From positions 1 to 64,000 of the forward strand of contig JAHYJE010000015.1 in NCBI GenBank assembly GCA_019429105.1: DNA of 64,000 nucleotides, written 5' to 3'. The position numbers were made by a program, and so were the translations under genes. The stretch is from Syntrophobacterales bacterium. GTDB lineage: Bacteria; Desulfobacterota; Syntrophia; Syntrophales; UBA5619. This document shows, in pieces, positions 46,121 to 54,086 of the stretch. The notes beneath the pieces were generated by a model, which saw nothing but the letters and a program-made list of their open reading frames with translations, was not told the DNA's origin and searched no databases. Positions within the stretch are counted from its first letter, which is position 1, and each line of letters opens with the position of its first letter.

Positions 46121-47629
46121 ATGGGACTGAAGGACTTTACCGTTTATGATGTATTCAAAAGGAATGCCGGCTTTTTTCCCAACAAGCCGGCGGTTGTTTT
46201 TGAGGAGCGGGAAATAACATACGCAGAGCTGCTGACGATGGTCGAGCGTGCGGCGGGATGGTTTGCCCTGGCGGGAATAAAAAAGGGCGACAGGGTGGCC
46301 GTCCTGAGCAAGAACTGCCCGGAGTTTTTTGTTTTGGCCGGGGCGATTGCCGCATCCGGGGCGATTATGGTGCCGATCAATTTCCGGCTTTCCGTCGAGG
46401 AAATCGGCTACAATCTTGAAAATACAAAACCGGTGGCGGTTTTTGTCGATCCCGATTATCACGAAACGATCAACGGCCTCAAGGCGGGTTTCCCCGATGT
46501 GAAAAAATGGGTGAGTATGAGTGCGGCGGAGAATAGCGGCTTTGACTCGTTTTCGGTTCTTTTGGACAGCGAACCATTGCCGGCTGCGGACGTGAGCGGC
46601 GATGATCCATTTGTCATCATCCACACCGCGGCGGTGCAGGGAAAGCCGCGCGGGGCCGTGCTCAGCCACGGCAACATGATCTACGGCGGGCTGCAAAGCA
46701 TGGCCGCAATTGGCTTGAGCGGGGACGATGTTTACCTGAACATCCTGCCCCTGTTCCATATTGGCGGCCTGATTGCGGCGTTCACCACGATGCATGCGGG
46801 CGGGGTCAACTTGATCGTGCCGAAGTACGATCCGGCCGAATGCGGCAGGATCATCGACAGAAAGCATGTTACCCTGATTGGCGACTTCCCGCCGATCCTG
46901 GCCCAACTGCTCGATGCCAGGGACGCCGGTCACTGCACGCTTGCCTCGCTCTCGAATGTCTATGGACTGGAGCGCCCGGAAACGATCAAGCGTTTCGAGG
47001 ATTTGGGCACTGGCAACTTCTGGATGATCTACGGGCAGACGGAAACGATGGGGATTACCTGTCTTGCCAGGAACACCGACAAACCTGGCTCCGCCGGACG
47101 CCCGGGGTTGTTGTCCGCTGTCATGATTGCCGATGAATTCGACCGTCCCGTCGCAACAGGCAAGGTGGGAGAGATACTGGTCCGGGGACCGCTGGTCTTT
47201 CTGGGATATTGGGGCGAAGAGGAGCTGACGGCGCTTACTTTCCGCGAGGGTTGGCACCATACCGGGGATCTGGGGCGTCTCGATGCGGAAGGATTTCTCT
47301 GGTTTGCCGGACGCAAGGCGGAAAAGGAGCTGATCAAACCGGGCGGGGAGAATGTTTACCCGATCGAGGTGGAAAAGGTTGTCCTCGAACATCCCGACGT
47401 GTTTGAGGTTTCCGTCATCGGTGTGCCCGATCCGAAATTCGGGGAGGGGATCAAGGCGATCTGTGTGGTAAAACAGGGTGTCAATCTGACTAAACAGGCA
47501 CTGATCGATTTTGTCGCCGCCCGGATCGCCCGTTACAAAAAGCCGAATTATGTGGAGTTTGTCGAGTCTTTGCCGAAAAAAGAGGACGGCTCCATCGACA
47601 GGAGCAAGGTAAAGGAACTCTACGGTTAG
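46121..47629 (+). CDS. AMP-dependent acyl-CoA ligase with atypical P-loop
   Basis: 502 residues, AAGGAG upstream. The fold is clear from YGQTETMGITCL, the hinge DLGRLDAEGFLWFAGRK and the C-terminal YKKPNYVEFVESLPKKEDGSIDRSK region (partly quoted), whose lysine performs adenylation. The P-loop reads HTAAVQGKPRGAVLSH where TSGTTGxPKG is usual, a variant seen in some acyl-CoA and feruloyl-CoA synthetases. Last gene of the liv unit, giving it two ligases of different branches, perhaps for different chain types. Confidence 0.87.
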   Translation: MGLKDFTVYDVFKRNAGFFPNKPAVVFEEREITYAELLTMVERAAGWFALAGIKKGDRVAVLSKNCPEFFVLAGAIAASGAIMVPINFRLSVEEIGYNLENTKPVAVFVDPDYHETINGLKAGFPDVKKWVSMSAAENSGFDSFSVLLDSEPLPAADVSGDDPFVIIHTAAVQGKPRGAVLSHGNMIYGGLQSMAAIGLSGDDVYLNILPLFHIGGLIAAFTTMHAGGVNLIVPKYDPAECGRIIDRKHVTLIGDFPPILAQLLDARDAGHCTLASLSNVYGLERPETIKRFEDLGTGNFWMIYGQTETMGITCLARNTDKPGSAGRPGLLSAVMIADEFDRPVATGKVGEILVRGPLVFLGYWGEEELTALTFREGWHHTGDLGRLDAEGFLWFAGRKAEKELIKPGGENVYPIEVEKVVLEHPDVFEVSVIGVPDPKFGEGIKAICVVKQGVNLTKQALIDFVAARIARYKKPNYVEFVESLPKKEDGSIDRSKVKELYG

Positions 47630-47645
47630 CGTTTCATAGTGCTCG

Positions 47646-48764
47646 CTACGGGAGATTTTCGCTTCCCCGCAGCCGCGTTGCCGGGAAAAGCCCCTGCTTA
47701 TAGGCTTCTGCGCAGTACCAGTGAGGCGCCCAGAGATCATGGTCTCTGTAGTAATTCTGCGCGATGCAGCTTCCGAGGCAGACGTTTTTGAGAAGGCATT
47801 CTGCGCAGATCCCCCGAAATCGCGAGGGAAGTCCGGCGCGAATATCCTTCAGCACCGGGGAAGTTTCCCATACCTCCTTAAGTGAGTTCTGGCCGGCGTC
47901 GCCGAAGACAAGTTCGGAAACGGTCTCGCCGATGCCGCAGAGGGCGTACGCGCCGCTGGCAAGCACCCCCAGAATGCCGGATATTCCACAGGTGTGACAG
48001 CCGTCACCGGTTTTGGCGTTGAACATTCTTCTCAGCGAGCGGAAAGCCGGCGGCTGATCGTAGTATAAAGACAGGCTGGTTGTTGCTGACAACTCTTCGT
48101 CCACCCATTTGCCGAGCAAGATCAGTTCAGCGATGTCAACCGTTTCCCCTGCGGCAAACATCTGTTCGCCCCGCGCGGTCGGCTGGATTATGTTGAATTT
48201 GACGGAGCCCGCGCCGAGCGCTTCAGCCATGCGGACAATCTGCGCAAGCTGATCTTTATTCCGCTGCATGACCGTCATGATGATCTGAGGACGCAGCCCT
48301 GCTGCGACCAGGTTTTTAATGCCGGCCACAGCCTCGTCGAAGCAACCCTTTTTGCCTCTAACCCACTCGTGCACCTCCGGGTCGATTGAATCGATGCTAA
48401 CCGAGACAAAGGCGTTTCCCACAGAAGCGATTTTTTCGGCTATTTCAGAAGAGCACAGGGTGCCGTTCGTTTCCACGACGAGACGCAATCCCCGTTTTTG
48501 CACAGCGCTGATCAAGTCGGATAGCCGGGGATGCAGCAGCGGCTCGCCACCGGTAAATTTTACCCCGTTTAGCCCCAGGGCGCCCGCCTGATCGAGAATC
48601 TTCGTGAACAGCGCCGAATCCAGATATGACGAAGATTGGGAGGCCGGAAGGTAATGGGGTTCTATCCAGCAATGACGGCAGCGCAGATTGCAGTCGCTGG
48701 TCAGATAAAAATATAGCTGGCGCAGCGGGTAAAATGGCTTTACATCCGGCTCGTTATTGGTCAT
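47646..48764 (-). CDS. scmF: Radical SAM/SPASM peptide maturase, ScmF-like
   Basis: 372 residues. SDCNLRCRHCW is the CxxxCxxC radical SAM cluster; KFTGGEPLLHP binds AdoMet; the C-terminal SPASM region has CHTCGISG, CGIGE and CAECLLKNVCLGSC for auxiliary Fe-S clusters. PLRQLYFYLTSDCNL resembles ScmF of the SynChlorMet cassette (two PqqE-like enzymes, a PqqD-like protein and ScmC, described in syntrophs). Overlaps scmE by four bases. Expected to modify a ribosomal peptide; the chemistry is unknown. Which of the two maturases is E or F is from memory. Confidence 0.8.
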   Translation of the reverse strand: MTNNEPDVKPFYPLRQLYFYLTSDCNLRCRHCWIEPHYLPASQSSSYLDSALFTKILDQAGALGLNGVKFTGGEPLLHPRLSDLISAVQKRGLRLVVETNGTLCSSEIAEKIASVGNAFVSVSIDSIDPEVHEWVRGKKGCFDEAVAGIKNLVAAGLRPQIIMTVMQRNKDQLAQIVRMAEALGAGSVKFNIIQPTARGEQMFAAGETVDIAELILLGKWVDEELSATTSLSLYYDQPPAFRSLRRMFNAKTGDGCHTCGISGILGVLASGAYALCGIGETVSELVFGDAGQNSLKEVWETSPVLKDIRAGLPSRFRGICAECLLKNVCLGSCIAQNYYRDHDLWAPHWYCAEAYKQGLFPATRLRGSENLP

Positions 48765-49894
48765 TGCGCTGTCACCGGCCGATGATTAAGCAAACATTCC
48801 GGCAGACATCCTCCCTGCTGTTCGAAAAGGCGCAGACAGGCGTCTGGGCTCGGGCTGTTGACCTTGCCCGTCAGATTGTAGGACAAGGCAGGACAGTTGC
48901 CTGTGCAATAGTCCCGATAAGGGCAGTCTTGACAGAGTGCAAACGAGGAAAGGGGAATAAGTTTGCGGTTTCTCAGATTCCACAACGCTGGATGATTTTG
49001 CCAGAGGTCGCAGAGATCATCGCGATTGATTTGCCCCAGGACTATGTGGCCCAACTGTGAGCAGGGGACATAGGCCCCGTCCGCCCGTACAGAAATGCTC
49101 TGAAACGGGCATCCGCAACCTGTCAGAAATCCCCGGCCCGCCATGGGTGGCTTTTTCTCCCGGCCGGCCTCCTTCATCTCGGCCCACATGCGCGCGTCGG
49201 CAAGGGGGCCGGCGGTGGCGCTGATGCGGTTGCCGTATTTATCGCTGAGGCCAAGCAGCGTTTCCATCGCCGCCGAGCGTTCCGCGACGGTCAATTGCGT
49301 CTGTTCGGTATTTTTCCGACAGAGGCCCATATACGAGGCGGCGTTGGTTGAAAAAGAGGGCAGGCCAATCTCTTCAAGAAGCAGTGCGGCGATTGCTTCC
49401 AGTTCGTGGACATTTTTACGGTGGATCGTGACGCGCACGGTTACCGGCAGATTGAACTTCTGCAACATTCTGATCCCGCCTAAGGCCTTGACAAAATTTC
49501 CCTCGCCCCGAAAGGCGTCATGGGTAATGTCAAGCGCGCCGTCAAGGGAAACCTGAACAGAGTTGCAACGTCCGGTAGCGGCAAGAAAAGCTGCCATCTC
49601 CGGTTTGATCAAGGTGCCGTTGCTGAGAATCGAAAAGCGCATCCTGTTTTCGACGATGGAGGCGATGATTGCCTGCAGATCTTGCCGATAAAAAGGTTCT
49701 CCTCCGGAAAGGGTGACATTCATCACCGCGCAGCGCTTGAGCTCAGAAAAAAAGCGCCGCCAGTCGTCCAGGGGCATATCCCGGCCAACGTCTCCAGGCG
49801 CCGAGAAATGGCTGCAATAGGTGCAGCGCAGGTTGCACCCATTGGTGATCTCGATATCAACAGAGCGGGGCGTTTTCATCAGGGAGCGCATCAT
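48761..49894 (-). CDS. scmE: Radical SAM/SPASM peptide maturase, ScmE-like
   Basis: 377 residues. TNGCNLRCTYCSHF carries the radical SAM cluster, VTLSGGEPFYRQDL the AdoMet site, and the C-terminal SPASM part has GCGCPFQ, PCSQLGH, CQDCPYRDYCTGNC and a final Cys pair. PRSVDIEITNGCNL is the start I associate with ScmE. Four-base overlaps with both scmD upstream and scmF downstream show strict co-translation. Acts in the cytoplasm on the precursor peptide, presented by a PqqD-like protein. Confidence 0.82.
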   Translation of the reverse strand: MMRSLMKTPRSVDIEITNGCNLRCTYCSHFSAPGDVGRDMPLDDWRRFFSELKRCAVMNVTLSGGEPFYRQDLQAIIASIVENRMRFSILSNGTLIKPEMAAFLAATGRCNSVQVSLDGALDITHDAFRGEGNFVKALGGIRMLQKFNLPVTVRVTIHRKNVHELEAIAALLLEEIGLPSFSTNAASYMGLCRKNTEQTQLTVAERSAAMETLLGLSDKYGNRISATAGPLADARMWAEMKEAGREKKPPMAGRGFLTGCGCPFQSISVRADGAYVPCSQLGHIVLGQINRDDLCDLWQNHPALWNLRNRKLIPLSSFALCQDCPYRDYCTGNCPALSYNLTGKVNSPSPDACLRLFEQQGGCLPECLLNHRPVTAQ

Positions 49895-50316
49895 GGAGCG
49901 ATTTCTCCGTCCCCGGCGGCGAGGCCAAGTCTGGCAATTTCCCGGATAAACTCTTCTACCTGACTTTCCACCTCAGCCGGCACGTCCTCAGCCGCTTCCC
50001 TGATTGCCTCGGTTATTGCCGCCAGGGTCTGCTGGCCGTCAAGCAGTTTCCAGATGAAAACCCCCCAAGGGTTCAGCGTAAAGGTATTGCCTGTGTCGGG
50101 ATTAAACAGCAGCGCCCAATCGTCAAACTCCTCTCTGAGGACAATCAAGGGTTTGGCTGTCATTTTTATGTCAGAGTATCCACCCACCAGTAATTTCTCC
50201 GTATCCGGCTTGTTCCCCTTCTTTTCAAAAGGCGGGACGGCCAGCTTCCTTTGCTGTAAAATTTTCAGTTCTTTTTCTTTCGGCAATTTGCTATATTGAC
50301 CAACAGAAAAAAGCAA
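49891..50316 (-). CDS. scmD: PqqD-like peptide-recognition protein, ScmD-like
   Basis: 141 residues. After a basic 50-residue lead, KPLIVLREEFDDWALLF, NPDTGNTFTLNPWG and FIWKLLDGQQTLAAI are the PqqD/RRE blocks that bind leader peptides. Longer than free-standing PqqD (about 95). First gene of scmD-scmE-scmF on the minus strand and divergent from the phosphatase gene, 72 bases away. Confidence 0.82.
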   Translation of the reverse strand: MLFSVGQYSKLPKEKELKILQQRKLAVPPFEKKGNKPDTEKLLVGGYSDIKMTAKPLIVLREEFDDWALLFNPDTGNTFTLNPWGVFIWKLLDGQQTLAAITEAIREAAEDVPAEVESQVEEFIREIARLGLAAGDGEIAP

Positions 50317-50388
50317 GTTCTATTTTGCCGTTCTGTATCGGGTACCTTGTAAAAAAAGCGCCGCGGCTGCTGTGCGATCTGGATATTT

Positions 50389-50841
50389 ATGAATGTTTTA
50401 TTTGTCTGCACCGCAAATATTGTCAGAAGTTTTATGGCGGAGGCCATACTTACGCACAAACTCAAAATGAAGGGGAGAAGGGATATAGCCGTTTCGTCTG
50501 CTGCTCTGATCGACATGAAGGGGAAGCAGGCAGACCCCTTTGCCGTCAAAATACTTGAAGAAAACGGGATTGAAGGCGGCAGTCATATCTCGAGGTTGCT
50601 GACAGATGACATGGTTGTCAATGCGGATTTAATCGCGGTTATGGAGGAAGGGCACCGAACGCAGTTGTGCGAAAGATACCCTGACGCGGCGGTAAAGATA
50701 CGGCTTCTCAAATCTTTCGTAAAAGGATATCAAGCTGTTGACTCAGACATTAAGGATCCTTACCACTTGACGATCTACCATTACCGGCTCTGTTTTGCGG
50801 AGATTTCCCTGGCCGTAGGCGGCATGCCGGGGGTACTGTAG
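50389..50841 (+). CDS. Low-molecular-weight phosphotyrosine phosphatase-like protein
   Basis: 150 residues. FVCTANIVRSFMAE is the P-loop CX5RS at the N-terminus, normally CxGNxCRSP; Cys and Arg are kept while several others vary. A general acid Asp-Pro occurs in IKDPYHLTIYH, and HISRLLTDDMV is the helix before the substrate loop. So catalysis is plausible. Related folds are arsenate reductases and protein tyrosine phosphatases. Inside the peptide cassette and near an HprK-like kinase, it could reverse a phosphorylation; that pairing is inference. Weak ribosome-binding site. Confidence 0.8.
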   Translation: MNVLFVCTANIVRSFMAEAILTHKLKMKGRRDIAVSSAALIDMKGKQADPFAVKILEENGIEGGSHISRLLTDDMVVNADLIAVMEEGHRTQLCERYPDAAVKIRLLKSFVKGYQAVDSDIKDPYHLTIYHYRLCFAEISLAVGGMPGVL

Positions 50842-51132
50842 AAAAAAAGCTCCTTCGTTACAAACGGCGGCAATGATTCAGTGCGTACCAGGACAAAGGG
50901 CCGTAGGCAACCGGTTCTGAGGTGGCAAGAGAGGCCGGGCTGCCATCAAAAGTTAATTTTTTCATGAACCAGTTGTTATTATGTATGTTATTGGCGACAT
51001 TGTTTGCCCCCGGAGGATGCGCTGAGAAAATATTTATTGCTTTTAAGGGGTGCGAGGCGTAGTAATCCGTAACGGTCGAAATTGAGGGCGCCGGTCAATC
51101 CAGTCCTGGAATAAGCAGAGAGAGGATTGCTA
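50842..51132. other. Intergenic region before the Tat-PqqD gene
   Basis: About 290 bases without a supported gene. A 32-codon frame from ATG 50964 to TAG 51062 encodes MNQLLLCMLLATLFAPGG followed by a Cys, resembling a lipoprotein signal, but there is no ribosome-binding site. No clear promoter or terminator seen; GAGAGAGG near 51119 serves the next gene. Confidence 0.3.
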
Positions 51133-51534
51133 ATGAAAAGGGCAAGGAGAAATTTCCTGGCGATTGCGGGCGGGGTAGCCGTAATGTTGCCGATAACGAA
51201 GTCCCCGACGCCAGCAAACGTTTATGAACACCTGCAAGGGCTCTGGAGTTGGTATGAAACAGAGGATTTGTTAAACGGAATGCCCGTTAGACAAAGCGGC
51301 GTTTCACTGCACAAAGGCGACGCTTTTCCGGTTCTTTCCGGTCCCGGAAGGGGACTGATACGCCTCAATCCGACGGCTGTGCGGATATGGGAGATGTGCG
51401 ACGGAAAAAACAGTCCGGCAAACATAGCCAGGACTATCAGCGAAAATTGCGATGTTTCCCCTGGCGTTTGTTTTAAGGACGTGATCATTGCGCTCAGAAC
51501 TTTTAAACGACAGGGCCTGATTGTTATGACGTGA
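51133..51534 (+). CDS. PqqD-like protein with Tat-like N-terminus
   Basis: 133 residues from ATG 51133. The N-terminus KRARRNFLAIAGGVAVML has a twin-arginine RRxFL motif and a hydrophobic core like a Tat signal. The remainder carries PqqD-type blocks: PVLSGPGRGLIRLNPTAVRIWEM, then a DG turn and a final three-helix region ending KRQGLIVM. PqqD proteins normally work in the cytoplasm. Either this domain is exported, or the N-terminus is a membrane anchor or a chance resemblance. Lies 70 bases before the candidate precursor peptide on the same strand. Confidence 0.65.
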   Translation: MKRARRNFLAIAGGVAVMLPITKSPTPANVYEHLQGLWSWYETEDLLNGMPVRQSGVSLHKGDAFPVLSGPGRGLIRLNPTAVRIWEMCDGKNSPANIARTISENCDVSPGVCFKDVIIALRTFKRQGLIVMT

Positions 51535-51604
51535 AGAAGATATTGACTCGCCAAAGGCGAGGAGTTTTGGGCAGCAACGATTCTTATATTTAGGTGAAAG
51601 TCCT

Positions 51605-51970
51605 ATGACGACCAGCAAAAAATTGCCCTATGAACCGCCGCTCATCATTGATTTGAGCGGGAGCACCGCCTATGCCGCAAAACCATGCAGAACCGGCGCC
51701 GCAATATCGGGAGGGGGAAACTGTTTGCCGGGTGGGTCTCCCCTGCAGGCGTGCCTGCAGGGGTCCGCGGCCACCGGCGGGGAGTGCAAACCGGGGAATT
51801 TTGCGTCCGAATTCTGCCTGACAGGCGGCTCTGCGCAAATCAGCACGTGCAAACCGGGGGCTGCCGCAAACACCAATTGCCTGTCGGGTACAGTTGCAGC
51901 AGGAACCTTGTGCCAAAAGGGCTCAGCGGCCGGAGGAGTCTGCAACCGCGGGAGCGCTCCGCTTACATAG
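51605..51970 (+). CDS. Candidate precursor peptide with nine CxxG repeats
   Basis: 121 residues. The N-terminal 25 form a leader-like region with YEPPLIIDL, the YxxPxL pattern recognised by PqqD/RRE domains in several RiPP families. Cys occur at 28, 40, 50, 61, 71, 82, 92, 103 and 113, each in C-x-x-G (CRTG, CLPG, CLQG, CKPG, CLTG, CKPG, CLSG, CQKG, CNRG), with spacing alternating 10 and 11 after the first. Residues between are Gly, Ala, Ser and Thr. A small hairpin (CTCGCC-aaa-GGCGAG, 51547-51561) and an AGGTG ribosome-binding site lie upstream. Flanked by both maturase operons. Modification is inferred; no transporter or protease gene is adjacent. Confidence 0.8.
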   Translation: MTTSKKLPYEPPLIIDLSGSTAYAAKPCRTGAAISGGGNCLPGGSPLQACLQGSAATGGECKPGNFASEFCLTGGSAQISTCKPGAAANTNCLSGTVAAGTLCQKGSAAGGVCNRGSAPLT

Positions 51971-52091
51971 AAGTGACCCGCTCCTCCGCTTTGCCTCTTG
52001 TCAATTTGTGGGACCGCTGATTGCGGGCGCTTTCCGGTTGGCTTTGCCGGTTTGTCAATTGGAGGGAGTTGAGTGCTCCGCCAACATTTCT

Positions 52092-52982
52092 TTACAGCAG
52101 TGTAAGGAAACTGTTGTCCTTCTGAAAATGCATATCAAACGAGGGAATTGACGCGCACAAATCGCAGCAACAATTAAATACAGAGGTCTTTAATTCCCGA
52201 TCCATCAAGTTGAAATAGTGGATGTGGAAGAGCAGCAGTTCCGCCAGCGCTGCTTGCCTGTCCCTCCTATTCAGGGCGAGCGGTTCCGCTTTTTTCAGGA
52301 AGATAATCCTTGCCAGCGGGCATTCTTGCCGATAATGATTTTTCCCTTTTCTTGCGAGGCTGTTAATCTGGGAAAACGGGGATGGGTGGATTTTGAACAA
52401 CCCCCCCCTTTCTTCAACCACTGTTGCATCATCGGAAAGCACATCCCCAATCGGGACGTACCCGGCCACGGTGCTTTTCCCGGCGCCGGACAACCCTAAA
52501 AAAAGATTCCCCTGACGGTTGATCCGCAGACCCGCCCCGTGTACCAGCAGCCTTTTATTGTCCACCATCAACAACGAAGTCAGGATAAAAAGCAGTTTGT
52601 ACAAACTGCCCATGAGGAAATTTTCTCCTTTCGACCGGAAAAGGAATATATGAAATTTGTGTGAATGGACATTGTACGCAAGCACTCCGTTCAAGAATCC
52701 GATCAGCAGAGTTTTTTCCGATATCGGATAGCGCTTGGCGACATGGTTGATGATGCGTGTCGTTTCTCTGTCTTTGGCTGTTGATATCCGTAGGGGTTCA
52801 GCTTTGAATTTGCGGAGATGTACAAAATTTTCATAGGAAAGGGCAACTTCTGTCGCAGCATCGCCTCTGGGCAGCAGAAAGCCGCGGAAGAGCCCTTTGA
52901 GCGGTGTCAAAAGTGGAGCCGCCTTTTCATCCCCGCTTATCGCAACTGCTATTCCGGCGATGACAATGATCAGTTCTTTCAT
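52092..52982 (-). CDS. scmC: HPr kinase-like protein, ScmC-like
   Basis: 296 residues. The C-terminal half has LGLSGAGKSTVAG (Walker A) and GDVLSDDATVVEE, the P-loop and Asp-Asp region of HprK/PEP-carboxykinase-type kinases; LVHGAGLRINRQGNLF precedes it. The N-terminal half is unassigned. HprK-like proteins recur in lasso-peptide and other RiPP clusters, where some phosphorylate the peptide. ScmC is the fourth SynChlorMet component; assignment is from fold and context. Starts directly at the stop of the HD-GYP gene. Confidence 0.75.
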   Translation of the reverse strand: MKELIIVIAGIAVAISGDEKAAPLLTPLKGLFRGFLLPRGDAATEVALSYENFVHLRKFKAEPLRISTAKDRETTRIINHVAKRYPISEKTLLIGFLNGVLAYNVHSHKFHIFLFRSKGENFLMGSLYKLLFILTSLLMVDNKRLLVHGAGLRINRQGNLFLGLSGAGKSTVAGYVPIGDVLSDDATVVEERGGLFKIHPSPFSQINSLARKGKNHYRQECPLARIIFLKKAEPLALNRRDRQAALAELLLFHIHYFNLMDRELKTSVFNCCCDLCASIPSFDMHFQKDNSFLTLL

Positions 52983-54071
52983 CTACTTGGGCAGTTCCCA
53001 TTCGGCGACCACGTCAACAATATTAAGAACGTTGCTGGTTGACAGATCCGTGTGTTCTTCCTCGACGCTCCGATTGCCCAGACCGTCGAAAATAATTCTT
53101 ACCAAGGGTTTTACTGGTTGCGACTTGTTGGTTTTTATCACCCGGCCAATGGCCCCGTTGTTTAACTTGACGTAGCTGCCCACCGGGTAAAGCGACATCT
53201 CGTCGAGAAAAACCTTGAGAATCCGAGGCGCAAACAATCGCTCTTTCGCTTCAATCAATTGTCTGACGGAGGTAAATTGCAGCAGCGCCTTTTTCTGGGG
53301 TCGATTATGGGTCATTGACTCATACGAGTCACAAATACCTATTATTTGTGCATATTCACCTATCTTTTCACCCTTTAGTCCCTGCGGATAGCCTTTTCCG
53401 TTCTCCCGTTCGTGGTGCTGATAAACCGCCTCTACAACGGCGGGGAAGTCCTTCTGGAAGGGCAGCAGGAGATCACGGCCGTTTTCCGGATGTTTTTTTA
53501 TGGCGGCAATCTCCTCATCTGTCAGACTGCCCGTTTTGCCAATTATGGCATCCGGCACCAGAAACATTCCTAAGTTTTGCAGAAGCGCAGCCAGGCCCAG
53601 TTCCGTAAGCCGTTTCCGGAGATAATGCAGGCGCAATCCTATTTTAAGGGCATAGATCATGGTGTGGATCGGCTGCAGGATATAATAGTCCTGCTCGTTA
53701 GCAAATGTGAGCATCCTCGGATTAATGCCGGCGAGAACCTCCGGTGAATCGACTATTTTGGCGATCATTTGAATAGCGGGATCAAGTCCAACGCCAGCGC
53801 CATCCCCGATGCCGACGCGGACATCCATCATATATTCCTGCAGTGCTGAGTAAATGGATTCCGTATCAAGACTATTATTTAAGATAAGTGTTTTTCCGCC
53901 GTTCTTGGGGGCGGTGGGATCATCTACAGCGGGTGCGTCCGGGGGCGTAGGGGGCGGGGCGCCGAAAATCCGGCTGAAACGAAAGGGCGTGGCGCTGCGG
54001 TCGCCTTCGGCCTTGGGTGTTTCATCTTGACCCCTTACGGTATCGGTTGCTCTCATAATAATCGCCGGCAT
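52983..54071 (-). CDS. HD-GYP domain protein with degenerate metal site
   Basis: 362 residues. After a Pro-rich, probably disordered lead (about 15-60), a c-di-GMP phosphodiesterase-type HD-GYP domain is recognised by HHERENGKGYPQGL and GICDSYESMTHNRP. The first His (IHTMIYAL) is present, but the diagnostic HD pair is replaced: LLQNLGMFLV stands where LLHDIGK is usual. Metal binding and hydrolysis are therefore doubtful; a sensor or scaffold role is possible. A C-terminal PilZ-like beta region (YPVGSYVKLNNGAIGRVIK) follows. Between two cassette genes on the same strand. Confidence 0.82.
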   Translation of the reverse strand: MPAIIMRATDTVRGQDETPKAEGDRSATPFRFSRIFGAPPPTPPDAPAVDDPTAPKNGGKTLILNNSLDTESIYSALQEYMMDVRVGIGDGAGVGLDPAIQMIAKIVDSPEVLAGINPRMLTFANEQDYYILQPIHTMIYALKIGLRLHYLRKRLTELGLAALLQNLGMFLVPDAIIGKTGSLTDEEIAAIKKHPENGRDLLLPFQKDFPAVVEAVYQHHERENGKGYPQGLKGEKIGEYAQIIGICDSYESMTHNRPQKKALLQFTSVRQLIEAKERLFAPRILKVFLDEMSLYPVGSYVKLNNGAIGRVIKTNKSQPVKPLVRIIFDGLGNRSVEEEHTDLSTSNVLNIVDVVAEWELPK

Positions 54072-54086
54072 CTTTCTTTATTTATT

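Noticed and set aside
45797-47740. A 647-codon open frame on the minus strand opposite livF and the second ligase
   Set aside because: It is antisense to two well-conserved genes, has no recognisable motif, and is a by-product of GC-rich codon use. Similar long antisense frames at 39577-41364 and 18949-20544 were rejected for the same reason.
50964-51062. 32-codon frame with lipoprotein-like start
   Set aside because: No ribosome-binding site and too short to judge; hydrophobic starts arise by chance in A+T-rich DNA.
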